Positions 21,508 through 30,587 of a stretch of DNA of 64,000 bases are shown in pieces. The position numbers and the translations under genes were made by a program. Source of the DNA: an uncultured Chitinophagaceae bacterium (GTDB taxonomy: Bacteria; Bacteroidota; Bacteroidia; Chitinophagales; Chitinophagaceae); assembly GCA_937862815.1 (NCBI GenBank), contig CALMED010000017.1, forward strand, positions 1-64,000. Direction: 5' to 3'. The notes beneath the pieces are model-generated. The model saw only the letters and a program-made list of their open reading frames with translations. It was not told where the DNA came from and ran no database searches. Position 1 is the first letter of the stretch; each line of letters opens with the position of its first letter.

Positions 21508-22323
21508 TCACCAACTACCCCCGGCCCCACCACCGCCAAAGCTGCCGCCGCCAAATCCGCCAAAACCGCCGCCGCCACCGCCCCAACTGCTGCCACCACT
21601 ACCGCCACCCGAAGGGAACCAGAATACAGGTGGAGAATGATCCCAGCGACGGTACCCCCGCCGGCTGACCATCCCGCCGCCACCGCGCCGGTTGATGTTG
21701 GAGAGAATGATCATGATCACGATAAACATGATGATGGCCACCACCATGCTGCCTCCTCCTTCTTTTCCTTTACGGCTGCCATATCCTTGGGGCGCTTTGT
21801 AGGTGCCGGCTGCCGCCTGCATGAGGGCGGTTACGCCCTCGTCCAGACCGCGATAGATATCATTGGAACGGAAATTGGGCAGGATGCGGGTTTCAATAAT
21901 TTCCTTGGCGGTGTAATCGGGGATGGCCCCTTCCAGTCCGTAACCCGTGGCTATAAACACTTTGCGCTGGTTGCGCTGCTTGTCCATCAACACTACAATA
22001 ACCACCCCGTTGTTAAAGTCCTTGTTACCCACACCCCATTTGCGGCCCAGTGCCACGGCAAAATCATCCACACTGTTTCCGCCAATGTCGCCAATGGTTA
22101 TGATCACAATCTGGTTGGACGTACTGTCGTCATACGCCACCAGTTTGCGCTCCAGTTCTTCCCGCTGGGTAGTTGATAAAACACCCAGGTAATCATTCAC
22201 CAGGGTGGGCGGATCGGGCACTTTTGGGATAAACGACTCCAGGGTTTGTGCGCCGGCCGGCAACTGCAGGAGCAGGAGCCATGAAACGATCATTGAAATA
22301 AGCGGTCTTTTCATACGTGGCAT
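21508..22323 (-). CDS. TPM domain membrane protein with Gly-rich tail
   Basis: The 271-residue protein has a signal peptide cleaved after about residue 25 (AGA|QT), a TPM domain at about 35-165 (DYLGVLS, IVIITIG, GRKWGVGNK, NNGVVIVV, IATGYGLEG), one membrane span at 193-210 and a tail at 239-270 made almost only of Gly, Ser and Phe. This is the YgcG-like layout: periplasmic TPM domain anchored by one helix. TPM domains are linked to phosphatase-like or photosystem-repair roles in other lineages; here the function is unknown. Its ATG overlaps the stop of the upstream TPM gene by one base (TAATG), so translation is probably coupled. Confidence 0.88.
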   Translation of the reverse strand: MPRMKRPLISMIVSWLLLLQLPAGAQTLESFIPKVPDPPTLVNDYLGVLSTTQREELERKLVAYDDSTSNQIVIITIGDIGGNSVDDFAVALGRKWGVGNKDFNNGVVIVVLMDKQRNQRKVFIATGYGLEGAIPDYTAKEIIETRILPNFRSNDIYRGLDEGVTALMQAAAGTYKAPQGYGSRKGKEGGGSMVVAIIMFIVIMIILSNINRRGGGGMVSRRGYRRWDHSPPVFWFPSGGGSGGSSWGGGGGGFGGFGGGSFGGGGAGGSW

Positions 22324-22784
22324 TATTTCCCGAATATGATTTCATCGGGAAGTTCATTCTTATCCCCGTTGTGATAGGGAAAATGCTGCGTCAAGGCTAT
22401 ACCGATATCCCGCACCATTTCAATGATTCCTTCCTTGATGTGATCCTTGTTAAACTCGGCGATCATTTTACGAACCTCTTCCGTCCAGAAAGTGGTACCC
22501 ACTTTTTCATGGATGCCCTTGTCGCCGTACACCGCTATCTGGTGATCCCGCATGGCCAGGTACAATAATACACCGTTGCGCTGTTCCGTCTGGTCCATCT
22601 TCAACCCGTAAAACAATTCAGCGGCCCGGTCAAGCGGATTCACATAACTGCACCGGCTCTCCATGAAGATGCGGATCTCCCCGGAGGTTTGCCGTTCGGC
22701 TTCCCGTACAGCCGCGAGGATCTCCTCCTGTTCACGGGGCGTGAACCAGTCTTTGGTTTTGTACAGGAACGAAAACAGTCCCAT
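22323..22784 (-). CDS. Cytosolic TPM domain protein
   Basis: A 153-residue TPM-type protein without signal peptide or membrane span. The core reads AVREAERQTSGEIRIF, RNGVLLYLAM, HQIAVYGDKGIHEKVG. It is the third gene of a four-gene set (LemA, LemA, TPM, TPM) and is translationally overlapped with the membrane TPM gene. A cytosolic and a periplasmic TPM paralogue encoded side by side suggests parts of one complex, but that is inference. Confidence 0.85.
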   Translation of the reverse strand: MGLFSFLYKTKDWFTPREQEEILAAVREAERQTSGEIRIFMESRCSYVNPLDRAAELFYGLKMDQTEQRNGVLLYLAMRDHQIAVYGDKGIHEKVGTTFWTEEVRKMIAEFNKDHIKEGIIEMVRDIGIALTQHFPYHNGDKNELPDEIIFGK

Positions 22785-22796
22785 AAATGATACTTT

Positions 22797-23387
22797 TTAA
22801 AAAGTGACTTCGGGTGCCGTATCGGCTGCCGCGTCGGCACGGAAGCCTTCTTTTTCACGGAATCCGAATGTTCGTGCGGTCAGCGATGACGGGAACTGCC
22901 GCACCAGGGCGTTGTATGCCTGCACGGCCGCGTTGAAATCCTTCCGGGCCACTTTGATGCGGCGTTCGGTTCCTTCCAGCTGTGCCTGCAGGTAAATAAA
23001 ATTTTTCGTTGCCTTCAGATCGGGATAGGCCTCCACCACGGCAATGACCCGGTTCATGGATTGCGCCAGCGCCGCCTGCGCCCCCTCCTGCTGCCGGTAA
23101 TTCTCTGCGTTAGGGCCGCCGGTCAGCTGCAAAGTACCTGCCCGCGACCGGGCTTCCGTCACCTCCCGCAGCAGTTCCTGCTCAAAGGCAGCCGCTCCCT
23201 GCACGATAGTGACCAGGGTAGGTACCATATCAGCCCTCCGGCCATAGAGATTCTGCAATTCACTCCAGGCGAGTTTGACCGCTTCCTCCTGCTTAACCAA
23301 CCGGTTGTAACTGAAAGCGGTATAAATCAAAGAGACCACCAGCAAGAGGCCTGCTGCGGGCAGGAGACCTTTTCTTTGTGCGGCCAT
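22797..23387 (-). CDS. LemA family protein
   Basis: The 196-residue protein has an N-terminal membrane helix (residues about 9-25) followed by the LemA helical domain: NRLVKQEEAVKLAWSELQN, RADMVPTLV, then AFEQELLREVTEARSRAG. Its function is unknown in general. It starts five bases after the stop of a second LemA gene and ends 12 bases before the cytosolic TPM gene, a tight operon. It diverges clearly from its paralogue, so this is an old duplication. Confidence 0.9.
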   Translation of the reverse strand: MAAQRKGLLPAAGLLLVVSLIYTAFSYNRLVKQEEAVKLAWSELQNLYGRRADMVPTLVTIVQGAAAFEQELLREVTEARSRAGTLQLTGGPNAENYRQQEGAQAALAQSMNRVIAVVEAYPDLKATKNFIYLQAQLEGTERRIKVARKDFNAAVQAYNALVRQFPSSLTARTFGFREKEGFRADAAADTAPEVTF

Positions 23388-23392
23388 GGTCG

Positions 23393-23983
23393 TCAGAATT
23401 TAACCTCGGGCGCCTTGTCGCTTCCCGGTTCTGCCTGGAAGCCTTCCTTGGCAGCAAAGCCAAACATGCCCGCCAGGAGGTTCATGGGGAAGGAGCGCAC
23501 TTTCACGTTGTAGCCGTTCACCGCTTCGTTGAAGGTCTTGCGGGAGTTTTTGATGTTGTTTTCAATGCCTTCCAGTTGACGCTGGAGGTCCTGGAAGCCC
23601 TGCACGGCTTTGAGATCGGGGTAACGCTCAATCGTTACGAGCAGGCGGCTCAGTGCGCCGGAAAGTTCGGTCTGTGCCTGTTGAAACTTCGCCAGGTTTT
23701 CGGGCGTCAGCTGATCGGCGTTCAGTTGGATGGCGGTTGCCCTGGAACGCGCCTCAATCACTTTGGTGAGTGTTTCCTGTTCAAAATTGGCAGCGCCTTT
23801 AACGGTATTGACCAGGTTGGGCACCAGGTCGGCCCGGTTCTGGTATTCGGCCTGTACGTTGTTCCAGGCTTTTTTAACCACTTCATCCTGCTGTACCAGT
23901 CCGTTGTACCCATTGCATCCCATAAAGCCTACAAGGGCCAGCAGGGCTACCACCACAATGGTAATAATCGTACCCGATTTCAT
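23393..23983 (-). CDS. LemA family protein, first gene of LemA-TPM operon
   Basis: The 196-residue protein has an N-terminal membrane helix (residues 5-22) followed by Cys23, which is not in a canonical lipobox. The LemA motifs are NGLVQQDEVVKKAWNNVQ, RADLVPNLVNTVKGAANFEQ and VIEARSRAT. It leads the operon LemA-LemA-TPM-TPM. I could not find a full -33/-7 promoter in the 76 bases between it and the hairpin behind pgk. Confidence 0.92.
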   Translation of the reverse strand: MKSGTIITIVVVALLALVGFMGCNGYNGLVQQDEVVKKAWNNVQAEYQNRADLVPNLVNTVKGAANFEQETLTKVIEARSRATAIQLNADQLTPENLAKFQQAQTELSGALSRLLVTIERYPDLKAVQGFQDLQRQLEGIENNIKNSRKTFNEAVNGYNVKVRSFPMNLLAGMFGFAAKEGFQAEPGSDKAPEVKF

Positions 23984-24059
23984 TTGATTTGTTTTTTAGG
24001 TGTGATGAATTGAAGATGTCTGAAATTTGGATAACTAATGTACTACATTCCAACGACAA

Positions 24060-24087
24060 GGGTGCCGGATTTGCAAAGCCGGCACCC
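24060..24087 (-). terminator. Hairpin behind pgk
   Basis: GGGTGCCGG pairs with CCGGCACCC over nine bases around a ten-base loop, 26 bases after the pgk stop codon. The following T run is weak on the minus strand, so it may be a processing or imperfect terminator hairpin. Confidence 0.6.
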
Positions 24088-24113
24088 TCATCATTTTGTT
24101 AAATCAGCGCTGA

Positions 24114-25313
24114 TCAGTCTTTTACAGCGGCAATGCCGGGCAATACCTTTCCTTCAAAGAATTCCAGCATGGCACCCCCGCCGGTGGAGATATAACTCAC
24201 CTGGTCGGCAAAGCCGAAATCGTTAACAGCCGCCACACTGTCGCCCCCCCCTACCAGCGAGAACGCACCGCTGCGGGTGGCGTCGGCCACGGCCTGGGCG
24301 ACGGCGATGGTTCCGTCGCGGAATTTCTCCATCTCAAATACGCCCATCGGTCCGTTCCACAGGATGGTGCGGGAGTGAATGAGTACATTACGGAATTGCT
24401 CGCGGGCATTGCTGCCGATATCGAGTCCCAGCCAGCCGTCGGGAATTTGGTTGCTGGGTGAAACCGAAGTATTGGCATCAGCTGCAAAGCGGTCGGCAAT
24501 AACGCTGTCGCCGGGAAGATGAATACGAACGCCTTTGGCAGCTGCTTTCTCCAGGATGGTTGTAGCCGTTTCAAGGCGGTCTTCCTCGCAGAGGGAGTTG
24601 CCGATCTGTCCGCCCATCGCTTTCATAAAGGTGTAAGCCATGCCGCCGCCAATGATGATATCGGTGGCCCGGTCGAGCAGGTTTTCGAGGATGAGAATTT
24701 TGTCGCTCACTTTCGCGCCGCCGATAATAGCGGTAAAGGGTTTTTCAGCCTGCAGCAATACTTTTTCTGCGGCCGCTACTTCACCTTCCATGAGCAGGCC
24801 AAACATGCGCCTTTCGGGCGGGAAGTACTGGGCAATCACAGCAGTGGACGCATGCGCCCGGTGAGCCGTGCCAAAGGCATCGTTCACATACACATCACCC
24901 AGCTGGCTCAACTGCTCTGCAAAGGCGGGATCTCCTTTTTCCTCCTGCTTGTAAAAGCGCAGGTTTTCGAGGAGCAGCACTTCGCCGGGGCGAAGCATGC
25001 CGGCCGTGAGACGGGCCTGTTCGCCGATGCAGTCAGGGGCAAACAGTACGGTGGTACCGCCGAGCAATTGGCTGAGATGCGCCAGGAGGTGTTTGAGGGA
25101 TGATTTGTCTTCGGGTCCTTCTTTGGGACGGCCGAGGTGACTCATCAGGATAACGCTGCCGCCGTCGGCGAGAATTTTTTTAATGGTGGGTACGGCGGCC
25201 CGCATGCGGGTATCGTCGGTGATCTGAAAGGTGGTCTTATCAAGCGGTACGTTGAAGTCAACCCGGATGAGGGCCTTCCGTCCGCGGAAATCAAAGGTTG
25301 AAAACTTGGACAT
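24114..25313 (-). CDS. pgk: Phosphoglycerate kinase
   Basis: This glycolytic kinase moves phosphate from 1,3-bisphosphoglycerate to ADP in the cytosol. I choose the Met at 25313 ([20 protein letters not shown]), giving 399 residues, the usual length. The upstream frame to 25361 adds a non-conserved tail that runs through the gap terminator. Family signatures include RVDFNVPL, the substrate-binding SHLGRPK and [14 protein letters not shown], and GGGDSVAAV near the C-terminus. gap lies directly upstream on the same strand, so the two glycolytic neighbours form a pair split by a hairpin. Confidence 0.96.
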   Translation of the reverse strand: MSKFSTFDFRGRKALIRVDFNVPLDKTTFQITDDTRMRAAVPTIKKILADGGSVILMSHLGRPKEGPEDKSSLKHLLAHLSQLLGGTTVLFAPDCIGEQARLTAGMLRPGEVLLLENLRFYKQEEKGDPAFAEQLSQLGDVYVNDAFGTAHRAHASTAVIAQYFPPERRMFGLLMEGEVAAAEKVLLQAEKPFTAIIGGAKVSDKILILENLLDRATDIIIGGGMAYTFMKAMGGQIGNSLCEEDRLETATTILEKAAAKGVRIHLPGDSVIADRFAADANTSVSPSNQIPDGWLGLDIGSNAREQFRNVLIHSRTILWNGPMGVFEMEKFRDGTIAVAQAVADATRSGAFSLVGGGDSVAAVNDFGFADQVSYISTGGGAMLEFFEGKVLPGIAAVKD

Positions 25314-25335
25314 GTTACGGAGTTTTAAGGTGAAT

Positions 25336-25360
25336 GAAAAATGCCCCTTGAACCGGGGCA
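25336..25360 (-). terminator. Terminator between gap and pgk
   Basis: Minus strand TGCCCC and GGGGCA form a stem followed by ATTTTTC. It starts 17 bases after the gap stop and lies 23 bases before the pgk start, so it probably lowers pgk expression relative to gap. Confidence 0.75.
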
Positions 25361-25376
25361 CTCTTCAAGCGTATTA

Positions 25377-26387
25377 TCAACTGATCAGTTTGGCGAAGTA
25401 GTGCAGCGTGCGCACCAACTGGCTTACATAACTCATCTCATTGTCGTACCAGCTAACTGTACGCACCAGTTGGGTATCGCCCACGGTCTGTACACGGGTC
25501 TGCGTGGCATCAAACAGCGATCCGAACGTACTGCCTACGATATCGCTGCTGACGATCTCATCTTCGGTATAACCAAAGCTCTCGTTGGCGGCGGCCTTCA
25601 TAGCTGCGTTGATTTCTTCTTTGGTTACCTGTTTGCCCAGCATACAGGTCAGTTCGGTAAGCGAGCCGGTAAGGGTGGGTACCCGCTGGGCGGAACCATC
25701 CAGCTTGCCTTTGAGGCTGGGAAGTACGAGTCCAATGGCCTTGGCTGCACCGGTGCTGTTGGGTACAATATTTTGAGCTGCTGCACGTGCCCGGCGAAGA
25801 TCGCCTTTGGCATGGGGGGCATCCTGGGTGTTCTGATCGTTGGTGTAAGCATGCACCGTGGTCATAAGCCCGTTTACCACGCCAAATTTCTCTTCCAGCA
25901 CCTGGGCCATGGGGGCCAGGCAGTTGGTGGTGCAGGAGGCACAGCTGATAACGGTTTCGCTTCCGTCAAGAATCTGGTGGTTAACGTTAAACACCACGGT
26001 TTTGAGATCGCCCGTGGCCGGAGCCGAAATCACTACTTTTTTTGCACCGGCAGCAATATGGGCTTCGGATTTGGTTTTATCCGCAAAGAAACCGGTACAC
26101 TCGAGCACCACATCCACATCGTGCTCTTTCCAGGGAATCTGGGAAGGATCTTTCTGTGCGTACACGTTGATGGTATCACCATTTACAATGATGGAAGAAT
26201 CAGTGGCAGTAACGTCTTCGTTGAAGCGTCCCTGTGCGGTGTCGTATTTAAGGAGGTGGGCCAGCACTTTCGGGGAGGTGAGATCGTTGATAGCTACCAC
26301 ATCAATACCTTTCATGTTGTAGATCTGGCGGTACACCAGGCGGCCAATCCGACCAAATCCGTTGATAGCAACTTTTACTGTGCTCAT
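25377..26387 (-). CDS. gap: Glyceraldehyde-3-phosphate dehydrogenase, type I
   Basis: This enzyme oxidises glyceraldehyde-3-phosphate to 1,3-bisphosphoglycerate with NAD+. The 336-residue protein has the Rossmann motif INGFGRIGR, the active site ASCTTN with nucleophile Cys152, and the general base His179 in [18 protein letters not shown] is near the C-terminus. Asp35 in AINDL indicates NAD preference. A -7-like TAACTTCG lies at 26435-26428, about 40 bases upstream. A hairpin terminator separates it from pgk. Confidence 0.97.
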   Translation of the reverse strand: MSTVKVAINGFGRIGRLVYRQIYNMKGIDVVAINDLTSPKVLAHLLKYDTAQGRFNEDVTATDSSIIVNGDTINVYAQKDPSQIPWKEHDVDVVLECTGFFADKTKSEAHIAAGAKKVVISAPATGDLKTVVFNVNHQILDGSETVISCASCTTNCLAPMAQVLEEKFGVVNGLMTTVHAYTNDQNTQDAPHAKGDLRRARAAAQNIVPNSTGAAKAIGLVLPSLKGKLDGSAQRVPTLTGSLTELTCMLGKQVTKEEINAAMKAAANESFGYTEDEIVSSDIVGSTFGSLFDATQTRVQTVGDTQLVRTVSWYDNEMSYVSQLVRTLHYFAKLIS

Positions 26388-26596
26388 GAGACAAGTGATT
26401 TGAAATGAATAATCTTTAAATGCGCTGCGAAGTTAACAGCAGAACCCCGAACTCATCCCTGCCGCCGGTCATTTTTTTCAACAATCTTAATCAGTTAACA
26501 ACGAAACAAACATTTGTAAAACCGGTCAGTTACAGCTGTAACGTCCCAGCCTGACCGGGAACCTGGCAGGCAGATAAAATCAAATGCCTGATTTTT

Positions 26597-26628
26597 TTTG
26601 GCGGTAATTTTCCGGCTGCTTATCTTTG
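26597..26628 (+). promoter_or_regulatory. Promoter of tRNA-Glu
   Basis: TTTG (26597-26600), 20 bases, TATCTTTG (26621-26628) is a textbook Bacteroidota -33/-7 promoter. The tRNA begins 15 bases after the -7 element. Confidence 0.85.
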
Positions 26629-26642
26629 CACTCCCAAAAATC

Positions 26643-26717
26643 GCCGCGTTGGTCAAGGGGTTAAGACGCCTCCCTTTCACGGAGGAATCACGGGTTCGAA
26701 TCCCGTACGTGGTACCA
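26643..26717 (+). tRNA. tRNA-Glu (UUC)
   Basis: The anticodon loop CTTTCAC carries TTC on a CCTCC/GGAGG stem, with T loop GTTCGAATC. The acceptor GCCGCGT pairs with ACGTGGT using two G-U pairs. The CCA end is encoded (26715-26717). It stands alone with its own promoter and terminator. Confidence 0.95.
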
Positions 26718-26720
26718 GGG

Positions 26721-26747
26721 TCCCGCCTTACCGGCGGGATTTTTTTT
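26721..26747 (+). terminator. Terminator of tRNA-Glu
   Basis: TCCCGCC and GGCGGGA form a seven-base-pair stem followed by eight T residues, four bases after the encoded CCA. Confidence 0.9.
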
Positions 26748-26881
26748 GCCCTCCTCCCATCAACACCCCCTCCCGAATGATGTGCAGGAGCAGGGACGTT
26801 GCACCAGCCAGCTGAATCACAGATCATACTGCACTACGCACCGTCGCCTGCGGGAGACGGTGCTGAGACACGTAATACCCC

Positions 26882-28282
26882 TCAGATACCGGTTTCAAAA
26901 TGCCGCTCGGGTATGATGACCTGCTGAAATCCTTTCCGGATCAGGCGGTCCCGGAACGGCTGTTGCACGTTGTATTCTCCATGTACCAGGAACAGTTGCT
27001 CCACCTGGCGGGGGTCCTGGCAGGACAACCACTGGCTCATATCTTCGTAGTCGCCGTGAGCGCTCATACTGCGGATCTGGCCCACTTCGGCGTGCACTTC
27101 TTTTGAAACACCAAATATGCCCACCTCTCTGCGTCCCTCCAGCAACCGGGCACCCAGCGAATTGGGTTCGCAATACCCGGTCATCAGGATGGTATTGCGG
27201 CTGTTTTCGATGGCATTGAAGATGTGGTGCTTCACCCGCCCGGCATCGGCCATACCGCTGGCGCTGATCACCACAAAGGGGCCGTTCTTAAAATTCAGGA
27301 GCTTCGACTCTTCCGCCTTTCGGATAAACCGAAGGCCTTTAAACTGAAAAGGATCATTATCGGTTTCCATGACCCGTTGTATCCGGCGGTTAAAATACTG
27401 CGGGTAGCTTTTAACCACCTGGGTGGCTTCCAGGCTCAAAGGGCTGTCTACATAATAGTCCAGTTCCGGCAACCGGCGCTCCAGTTCCAGTTGATTGAGA
27501 TCATACAGCAGCTCCTGCGTACGGCCCACACTGAAGGCCGGAATGATCAGCTTACCCTTCTTTTTGAGGCAGGCTTTTTCAATCCATTCCAATAACTGAT
27601 CGGGGGTGGAAACGGTGTTGTCGTGCAGGCTGTTGCCGTACGTAGATTCCAGGATGATGGTATCGGCCTGGGGAAACTCCTGCGGGGAGCGCAGGATCAG
27701 GTCGCGGTAACGGCCGATATCGCCCGAAAAAGTAATGCACCGGGTGCGTCCATTGTCGCGTATACGCAGGTGCACAGCCGCACTTCCGATGATGTGGCCT
27801 GCATCGGTGAACAGCACTTCAATGTCTTCGTCAATCCGAAACCAGTTACCATAATCCATCGTGGCAAACCGGCCAGCTACCCCCCGGGCATCCTCCACGG
27901 TATACAAGGGTTTGAGGTAAGGAAGACCGGACCCAGCCCGCCGTTTGTTCTCGTATTTCACCTCGTCCTCCTGGATGCCGGCACTGTCTTCCAAAAGGAT
28001 GGCAGCCAGCTGGCTGGTGGCCGGAGTGCAAAAGATACGGCCTGCATAGCCCTCGGCAAAGAGGCGGGGCAGGAGCCCGCAATGATCAATATGGGCATGG
28101 CTGAGGATGACGTAATTCACCGAGGCGGGATCAAAGCCCCAGTGTCGGTTCAGGGAATCCGTTTCCTTCCCCATACCCTGAAAAAGGCCGCAATCGAGCA
28201 GTATCTTCTTGCCATTGCTCAGTGTGAGAAGGTGCTTGCTGCCCGTTACCGAACGGGCTGCGCCGTGAAACGCGATTTTCAT
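26882..28282 (-). CDS. MBL-fold / beta-CASP ribonuclease-like hydrolase
   Basis: The 466-residue protein combines a metallo-beta-lactamase domain (SHAHIDH with His62, His64, Asp66, His67; TDAGHIIGSA; TFSGDIG) with a beta-CASP insert (ESTYGN, PAFSVGRTQELLY) and the C-terminal MSAHGDYEDM and VHGE motifs. This arrangement belongs to the CPSF-73/YSH1-like RNA-processing nucleases found in bacteria. Two-metal RNA cleavage is expected; targets are unknown. It is cytosolic with no signal peptide. The DUF4442 gene lies 36 bases upstream on the same strand. Confidence 0.9.
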   Translation of the reverse strand: MKIAFHGAARSVTGSKHLLTLSNGKKILLDCGLFQGMGKETDSLNRHWGFDPASVNYVILSHAHIDHCGLLPRLFAEGYAGRIFCTPATSQLAAILLEDSAGIQEDEVKYENKRRAGSGLPYLKPLYTVEDARGVAGRFATMDYGNWFRIDEDIEVLFTDAGHIIGSAAVHLRIRDNGRTRCITFSGDIGRYRDLILRSPQEFPQADTIILESTYGNSLHDNTVSTPDQLLEWIEKACLKKKGKLIIPAFSVGRTQELLYDLNQLELERRLPELDYYVDSPLSLEATQVVKSYPQYFNRRIQRVMETDNDPFQFKGLRFIRKAEESKLLNFKNGPFVVISASGMADAGRVKHHIFNAIENSRNTILMTGYCEPNSLGARLLEGRREVGIFGVSKEVHAEVGQIRSMSAHGDYEDMSQWLSCQDPRQVEQLFLVHGEYNVQQPFRDRLIRKGFQQVIIPERHFETGI

Positions 28283-28318
28283 ACACTACAGTTGAATTAT
28301 TTATACAAAAAACGGTCA

Positions 28319-28858
28319 CTATAACTCCGATTCCTCTCCGGGACCCGGACCCTTTACCTTAAACGACCAGGTGATAAAAAATTCGGCCACCAGTTCGCCG
28401 TCCTTATTGCGGCCCGTGGCGGTGGCCACATAGGTGCGGGGCTCCCCGTTGCGGATGCATTCGTCCACAATCCGCTCCAGATCCTTACCCGCCTCACAGG
28501 TGAAACGGGTAATTCCTGTTGCCTTCCTGAAATACCCTGCTTCGAGCTTCACCACCAGCATGCTCACCGCCGGCTTCCGCTGAAAAAGCTGCATCAGCGC
28601 CAGTAAGCCGGTGCTCATCTCCGCCGCCATGGCCAGGCAGGCGAAATAGGTGGACCGGAAAGGATTCTGCGAAAACCATTTATACGGCACCGTTACCACG
28701 GCCCGGTCTTCGTTCAGTTCCGCTACCCGCACCCCTGAAAAATAGGCGGCGGGCAGCTTCAATAACATGAACAACCTGCTTTTATACGGACTTCCCATCA
28801 GGGAAATGAACCGGGATGCATGAGGATTCATAATCAGAAATTTAAAGCCGTTGGCCAA
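28319..28858 (-). CDS. DUF4442 hot-dog fold protein
   Basis: The 179-residue cytosolic protein fits DUF4442, related to hot-dog fold acyl-CoA thioesterases. It shows RAVVTVPYKWFSQNPFRSTY, then AAEMSTGLL and KLEAGYFRKATG. Neither an active-site residue nor a substrate can be assigned. Met10 (28831) is an alternative start that would drop MANGFKFLI. It is probably cotranscribed with the downstream MBL-fold gene. Confidence 0.8.
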   Translation of the reverse strand: MANGFKFLIMNPHASRFISLMGSPYKSRLFMLLKLPAAYFSGVRVAELNEDRAVVTVPYKWFSQNPFRSTYFACLAMAAEMSTGLLALMQLFQRKPAVSMLVVKLEAGYFRKATGITRFTCEAGKDLERIVDECIRNGEPRTYVATATGRNKDGELVAEFFITWSFKVKGPGPGEESEL

Positions 28859-28901
28859 CCATCACTTAAGGCCTGTCACTATTACCACAAAGACATTCCC
28901 G

Positions 28902-30521
28902 TTATTTGATCACTTCCACCATACAGGCCACTACTTCGTTTTCATCGCCGTTCACTTCAAAACGCAGTGTACCGGAGCCGGTTGCCGTGTACCGCACCCG
29001 CCGGATGAGCCGGTCGCCCAGGGCCTGGTTCAGCCGGGTGCCGTAATCCACAGCCGGGTTGCGGCTGATCTGCTGGTTGAGTGCATACCAGTCGAGTTCC
29101 TTTTTACTCACCACCACCGCCATCACATCCCGGTTGCCGATGCTGTCGGGCTCCATGCTTTTGTCTTTGGGAAAGAGGCGCACACCGGTGATACCGCAGA
29201 ACGGCGAATATTTTGTTTTGGCGGGATCATCGGTACGCGGATAGGGAAAGAGGGTATAACTGGTGCCGTCCGCCTCTTTACCAAACACATACACAAAGCA
29301 TTCGGTGGAGTTTTTTATTTCCATTTTAAAGCGGGTACCCGGGGGCACCGGCCGGCGGGTCTCAAAGCGGTTGGCTCCGCTGTATTGCAGCGGAAGATAA
29401 TCGCCGGCCACCATTTTCTTGCCATCGTAGTTCACCTGCACCAGCCCCACTTCGCAACTGAACGTTTGCACCGGTTCTCCGGCCGTATGCATGGGGAATA
29501 CGCCATAAGCTTCCCGCACATACGTCTGAAAATCGCCGTAGCGCACAAAGGCAAATCCGTTGTTACCCCACTCCTGCCCCCAGCTGTTCATGATCAGAAA
29601 GGAGCCGCCGTATTTTTTATCGTCGTACCCCACCACGCACATGGCATGACCGCCAAAGCCCATCATGCTGCGGTCGCCGCTGGCGGGCACCCAGATATCC
29701 TGCCCCATCATGGGCTGCATAAAACTCTGCCCCACCATCATCCCAATCACCACGGGCGCGCCCTGGGCCAGGTTTTCCCGGATGGCCCGCTGGTCCACCG
29801 CGTCGTTACGGTCGCCCTGGCTCAGCCGGTTGAAGCCCCGCATGCGGTAGCGGGACGCCTCCTGCTGCAACCGGTCATCGGGCTGGCGCTGGCAGTCCTG
29901 GTCGGTGTAGGGAAACCGGTCATAGGGAATATCCCCCCGTTTGGTCATGAACTCCATGGCCCGGATGATGTAAGAGCCCTGGCAACCCTGCAGCCCGATC
30001 TGGTTGTACATGAAAGACGGCGAAAAGGCCACCTCGTTGGGTTGCCGGCCTGAACGGGCACTTTCAAGAATGGTATGGGCGGCGAAGGCAGCACTCCAGG
30101 CCACACAGGAGCCCTGGGAACCCTGGTTCTGGGGGGTGGGACAAAAACGTTGCAGGTTGACTGCTTCGGGCAGGGGGTTCTTGTTGGGGTCGTCGGCGAG
30201 TGGTTCGTATATCTGTGCTTTTTCGAACTGACGAGGATCCAGAAACCCGCCGGTTGCCAGATTCGCCAGTTCGTTCATATTACACCCGCCGCGGCCCAGC
30301 AGCAGAAAAGCGCCGGCCGCCAGCACTACAAGCAGTAACAAGCCTTTCCCGCCGCCCTTTCCACCACCGCCGCCGAACAAACGCAGCAAGAGAGGCAGCA
30401 GGGCAAAGAGGCCGCCACCGCCACCTCCTCCGGGACCTATGGGGTAATTACCGCCTCCTCCGCCCGGGTTATGGTGTTGTTCCTGTTCATCGCGGGGATC
30501 ATCGGTCATCCGGATAGGCAT
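28902..30521 (-). CDS. Membrane-anchored C1 (papain-like) protease with C-terminal DUF4384-like domain
   Basis: The 539-residue protein begins with a hydrophilic then Gly-rich stretch (residues 19-60) and one membrane helix at about 60-77, without a cleavable signal, so a type II anchor is likely. The papain-family domain spans about 120-350: oxyanion Gln133, nucleophile Cys139 in QGSQGSCVAWS, His292 in GGHAMCVVGYD, and Asn312 in NSWGQEWG. All catalytic residues are present. The C-terminal 170 residues (FVYVFGKEADG, YTLFPYPR, AVVVSKKELDW) resemble DUF4384, often fused to proteases and kinases. No propeptide is evident. Substrates are unknown. Confidence 0.85.
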   Translation of the reverse strand: MPIRMTDDPRDEQEQHHNPGGGGGNYPIGPGGGGGGGLFALLPLLLRLFGGGGGKGGGKGLLLLVVLAAGAFLLLGRGGCNMNELANLATGGFLDPRQFEKAQIYEPLADDPNKNPLPEAVNLQRFCPTPQNQGSQGSCVAWSAAFAAHTILESARSGRQPNEVAFSPSFMYNQIGLQGCQGSYIIRAMEFMTKRGDIPYDRFPYTDQDCQRQPDDRLQQEASRYRMRGFNRLSQGDRNDAVDQRAIRENLAQGAPVVIGMMVGQSFMQPMMGQDIWVPASGDRSMMGFGGHAMCVVGYDDKKYGGSFLIMNSWGQEWGNNGFAFVRYGDFQTYVREAYGVFPMHTAGEPVQTFSCEVGLVQVNYDGKKMVAGDYLPLQYSGANRFETRRPVPPGTRFKMEIKNSTECFVYVFGKEADGTSYTLFPYPRTDDPAKTKYSPFCGITGVRLFPKDKSMEPDSIGNRDVMAVVVSKKELDWYALNQQISRNPAVDYGTRLNQALGDRLIRRVRYTATGSGTLRFEVNGDENEVVACMVEVIK

Positions 30522-30587
30522 AGCAAAAATGTTTCAGGAAAGTTACCTGAAAAAAGAGGAGCAACAAAACAAGAAATGGAAAAGGGA

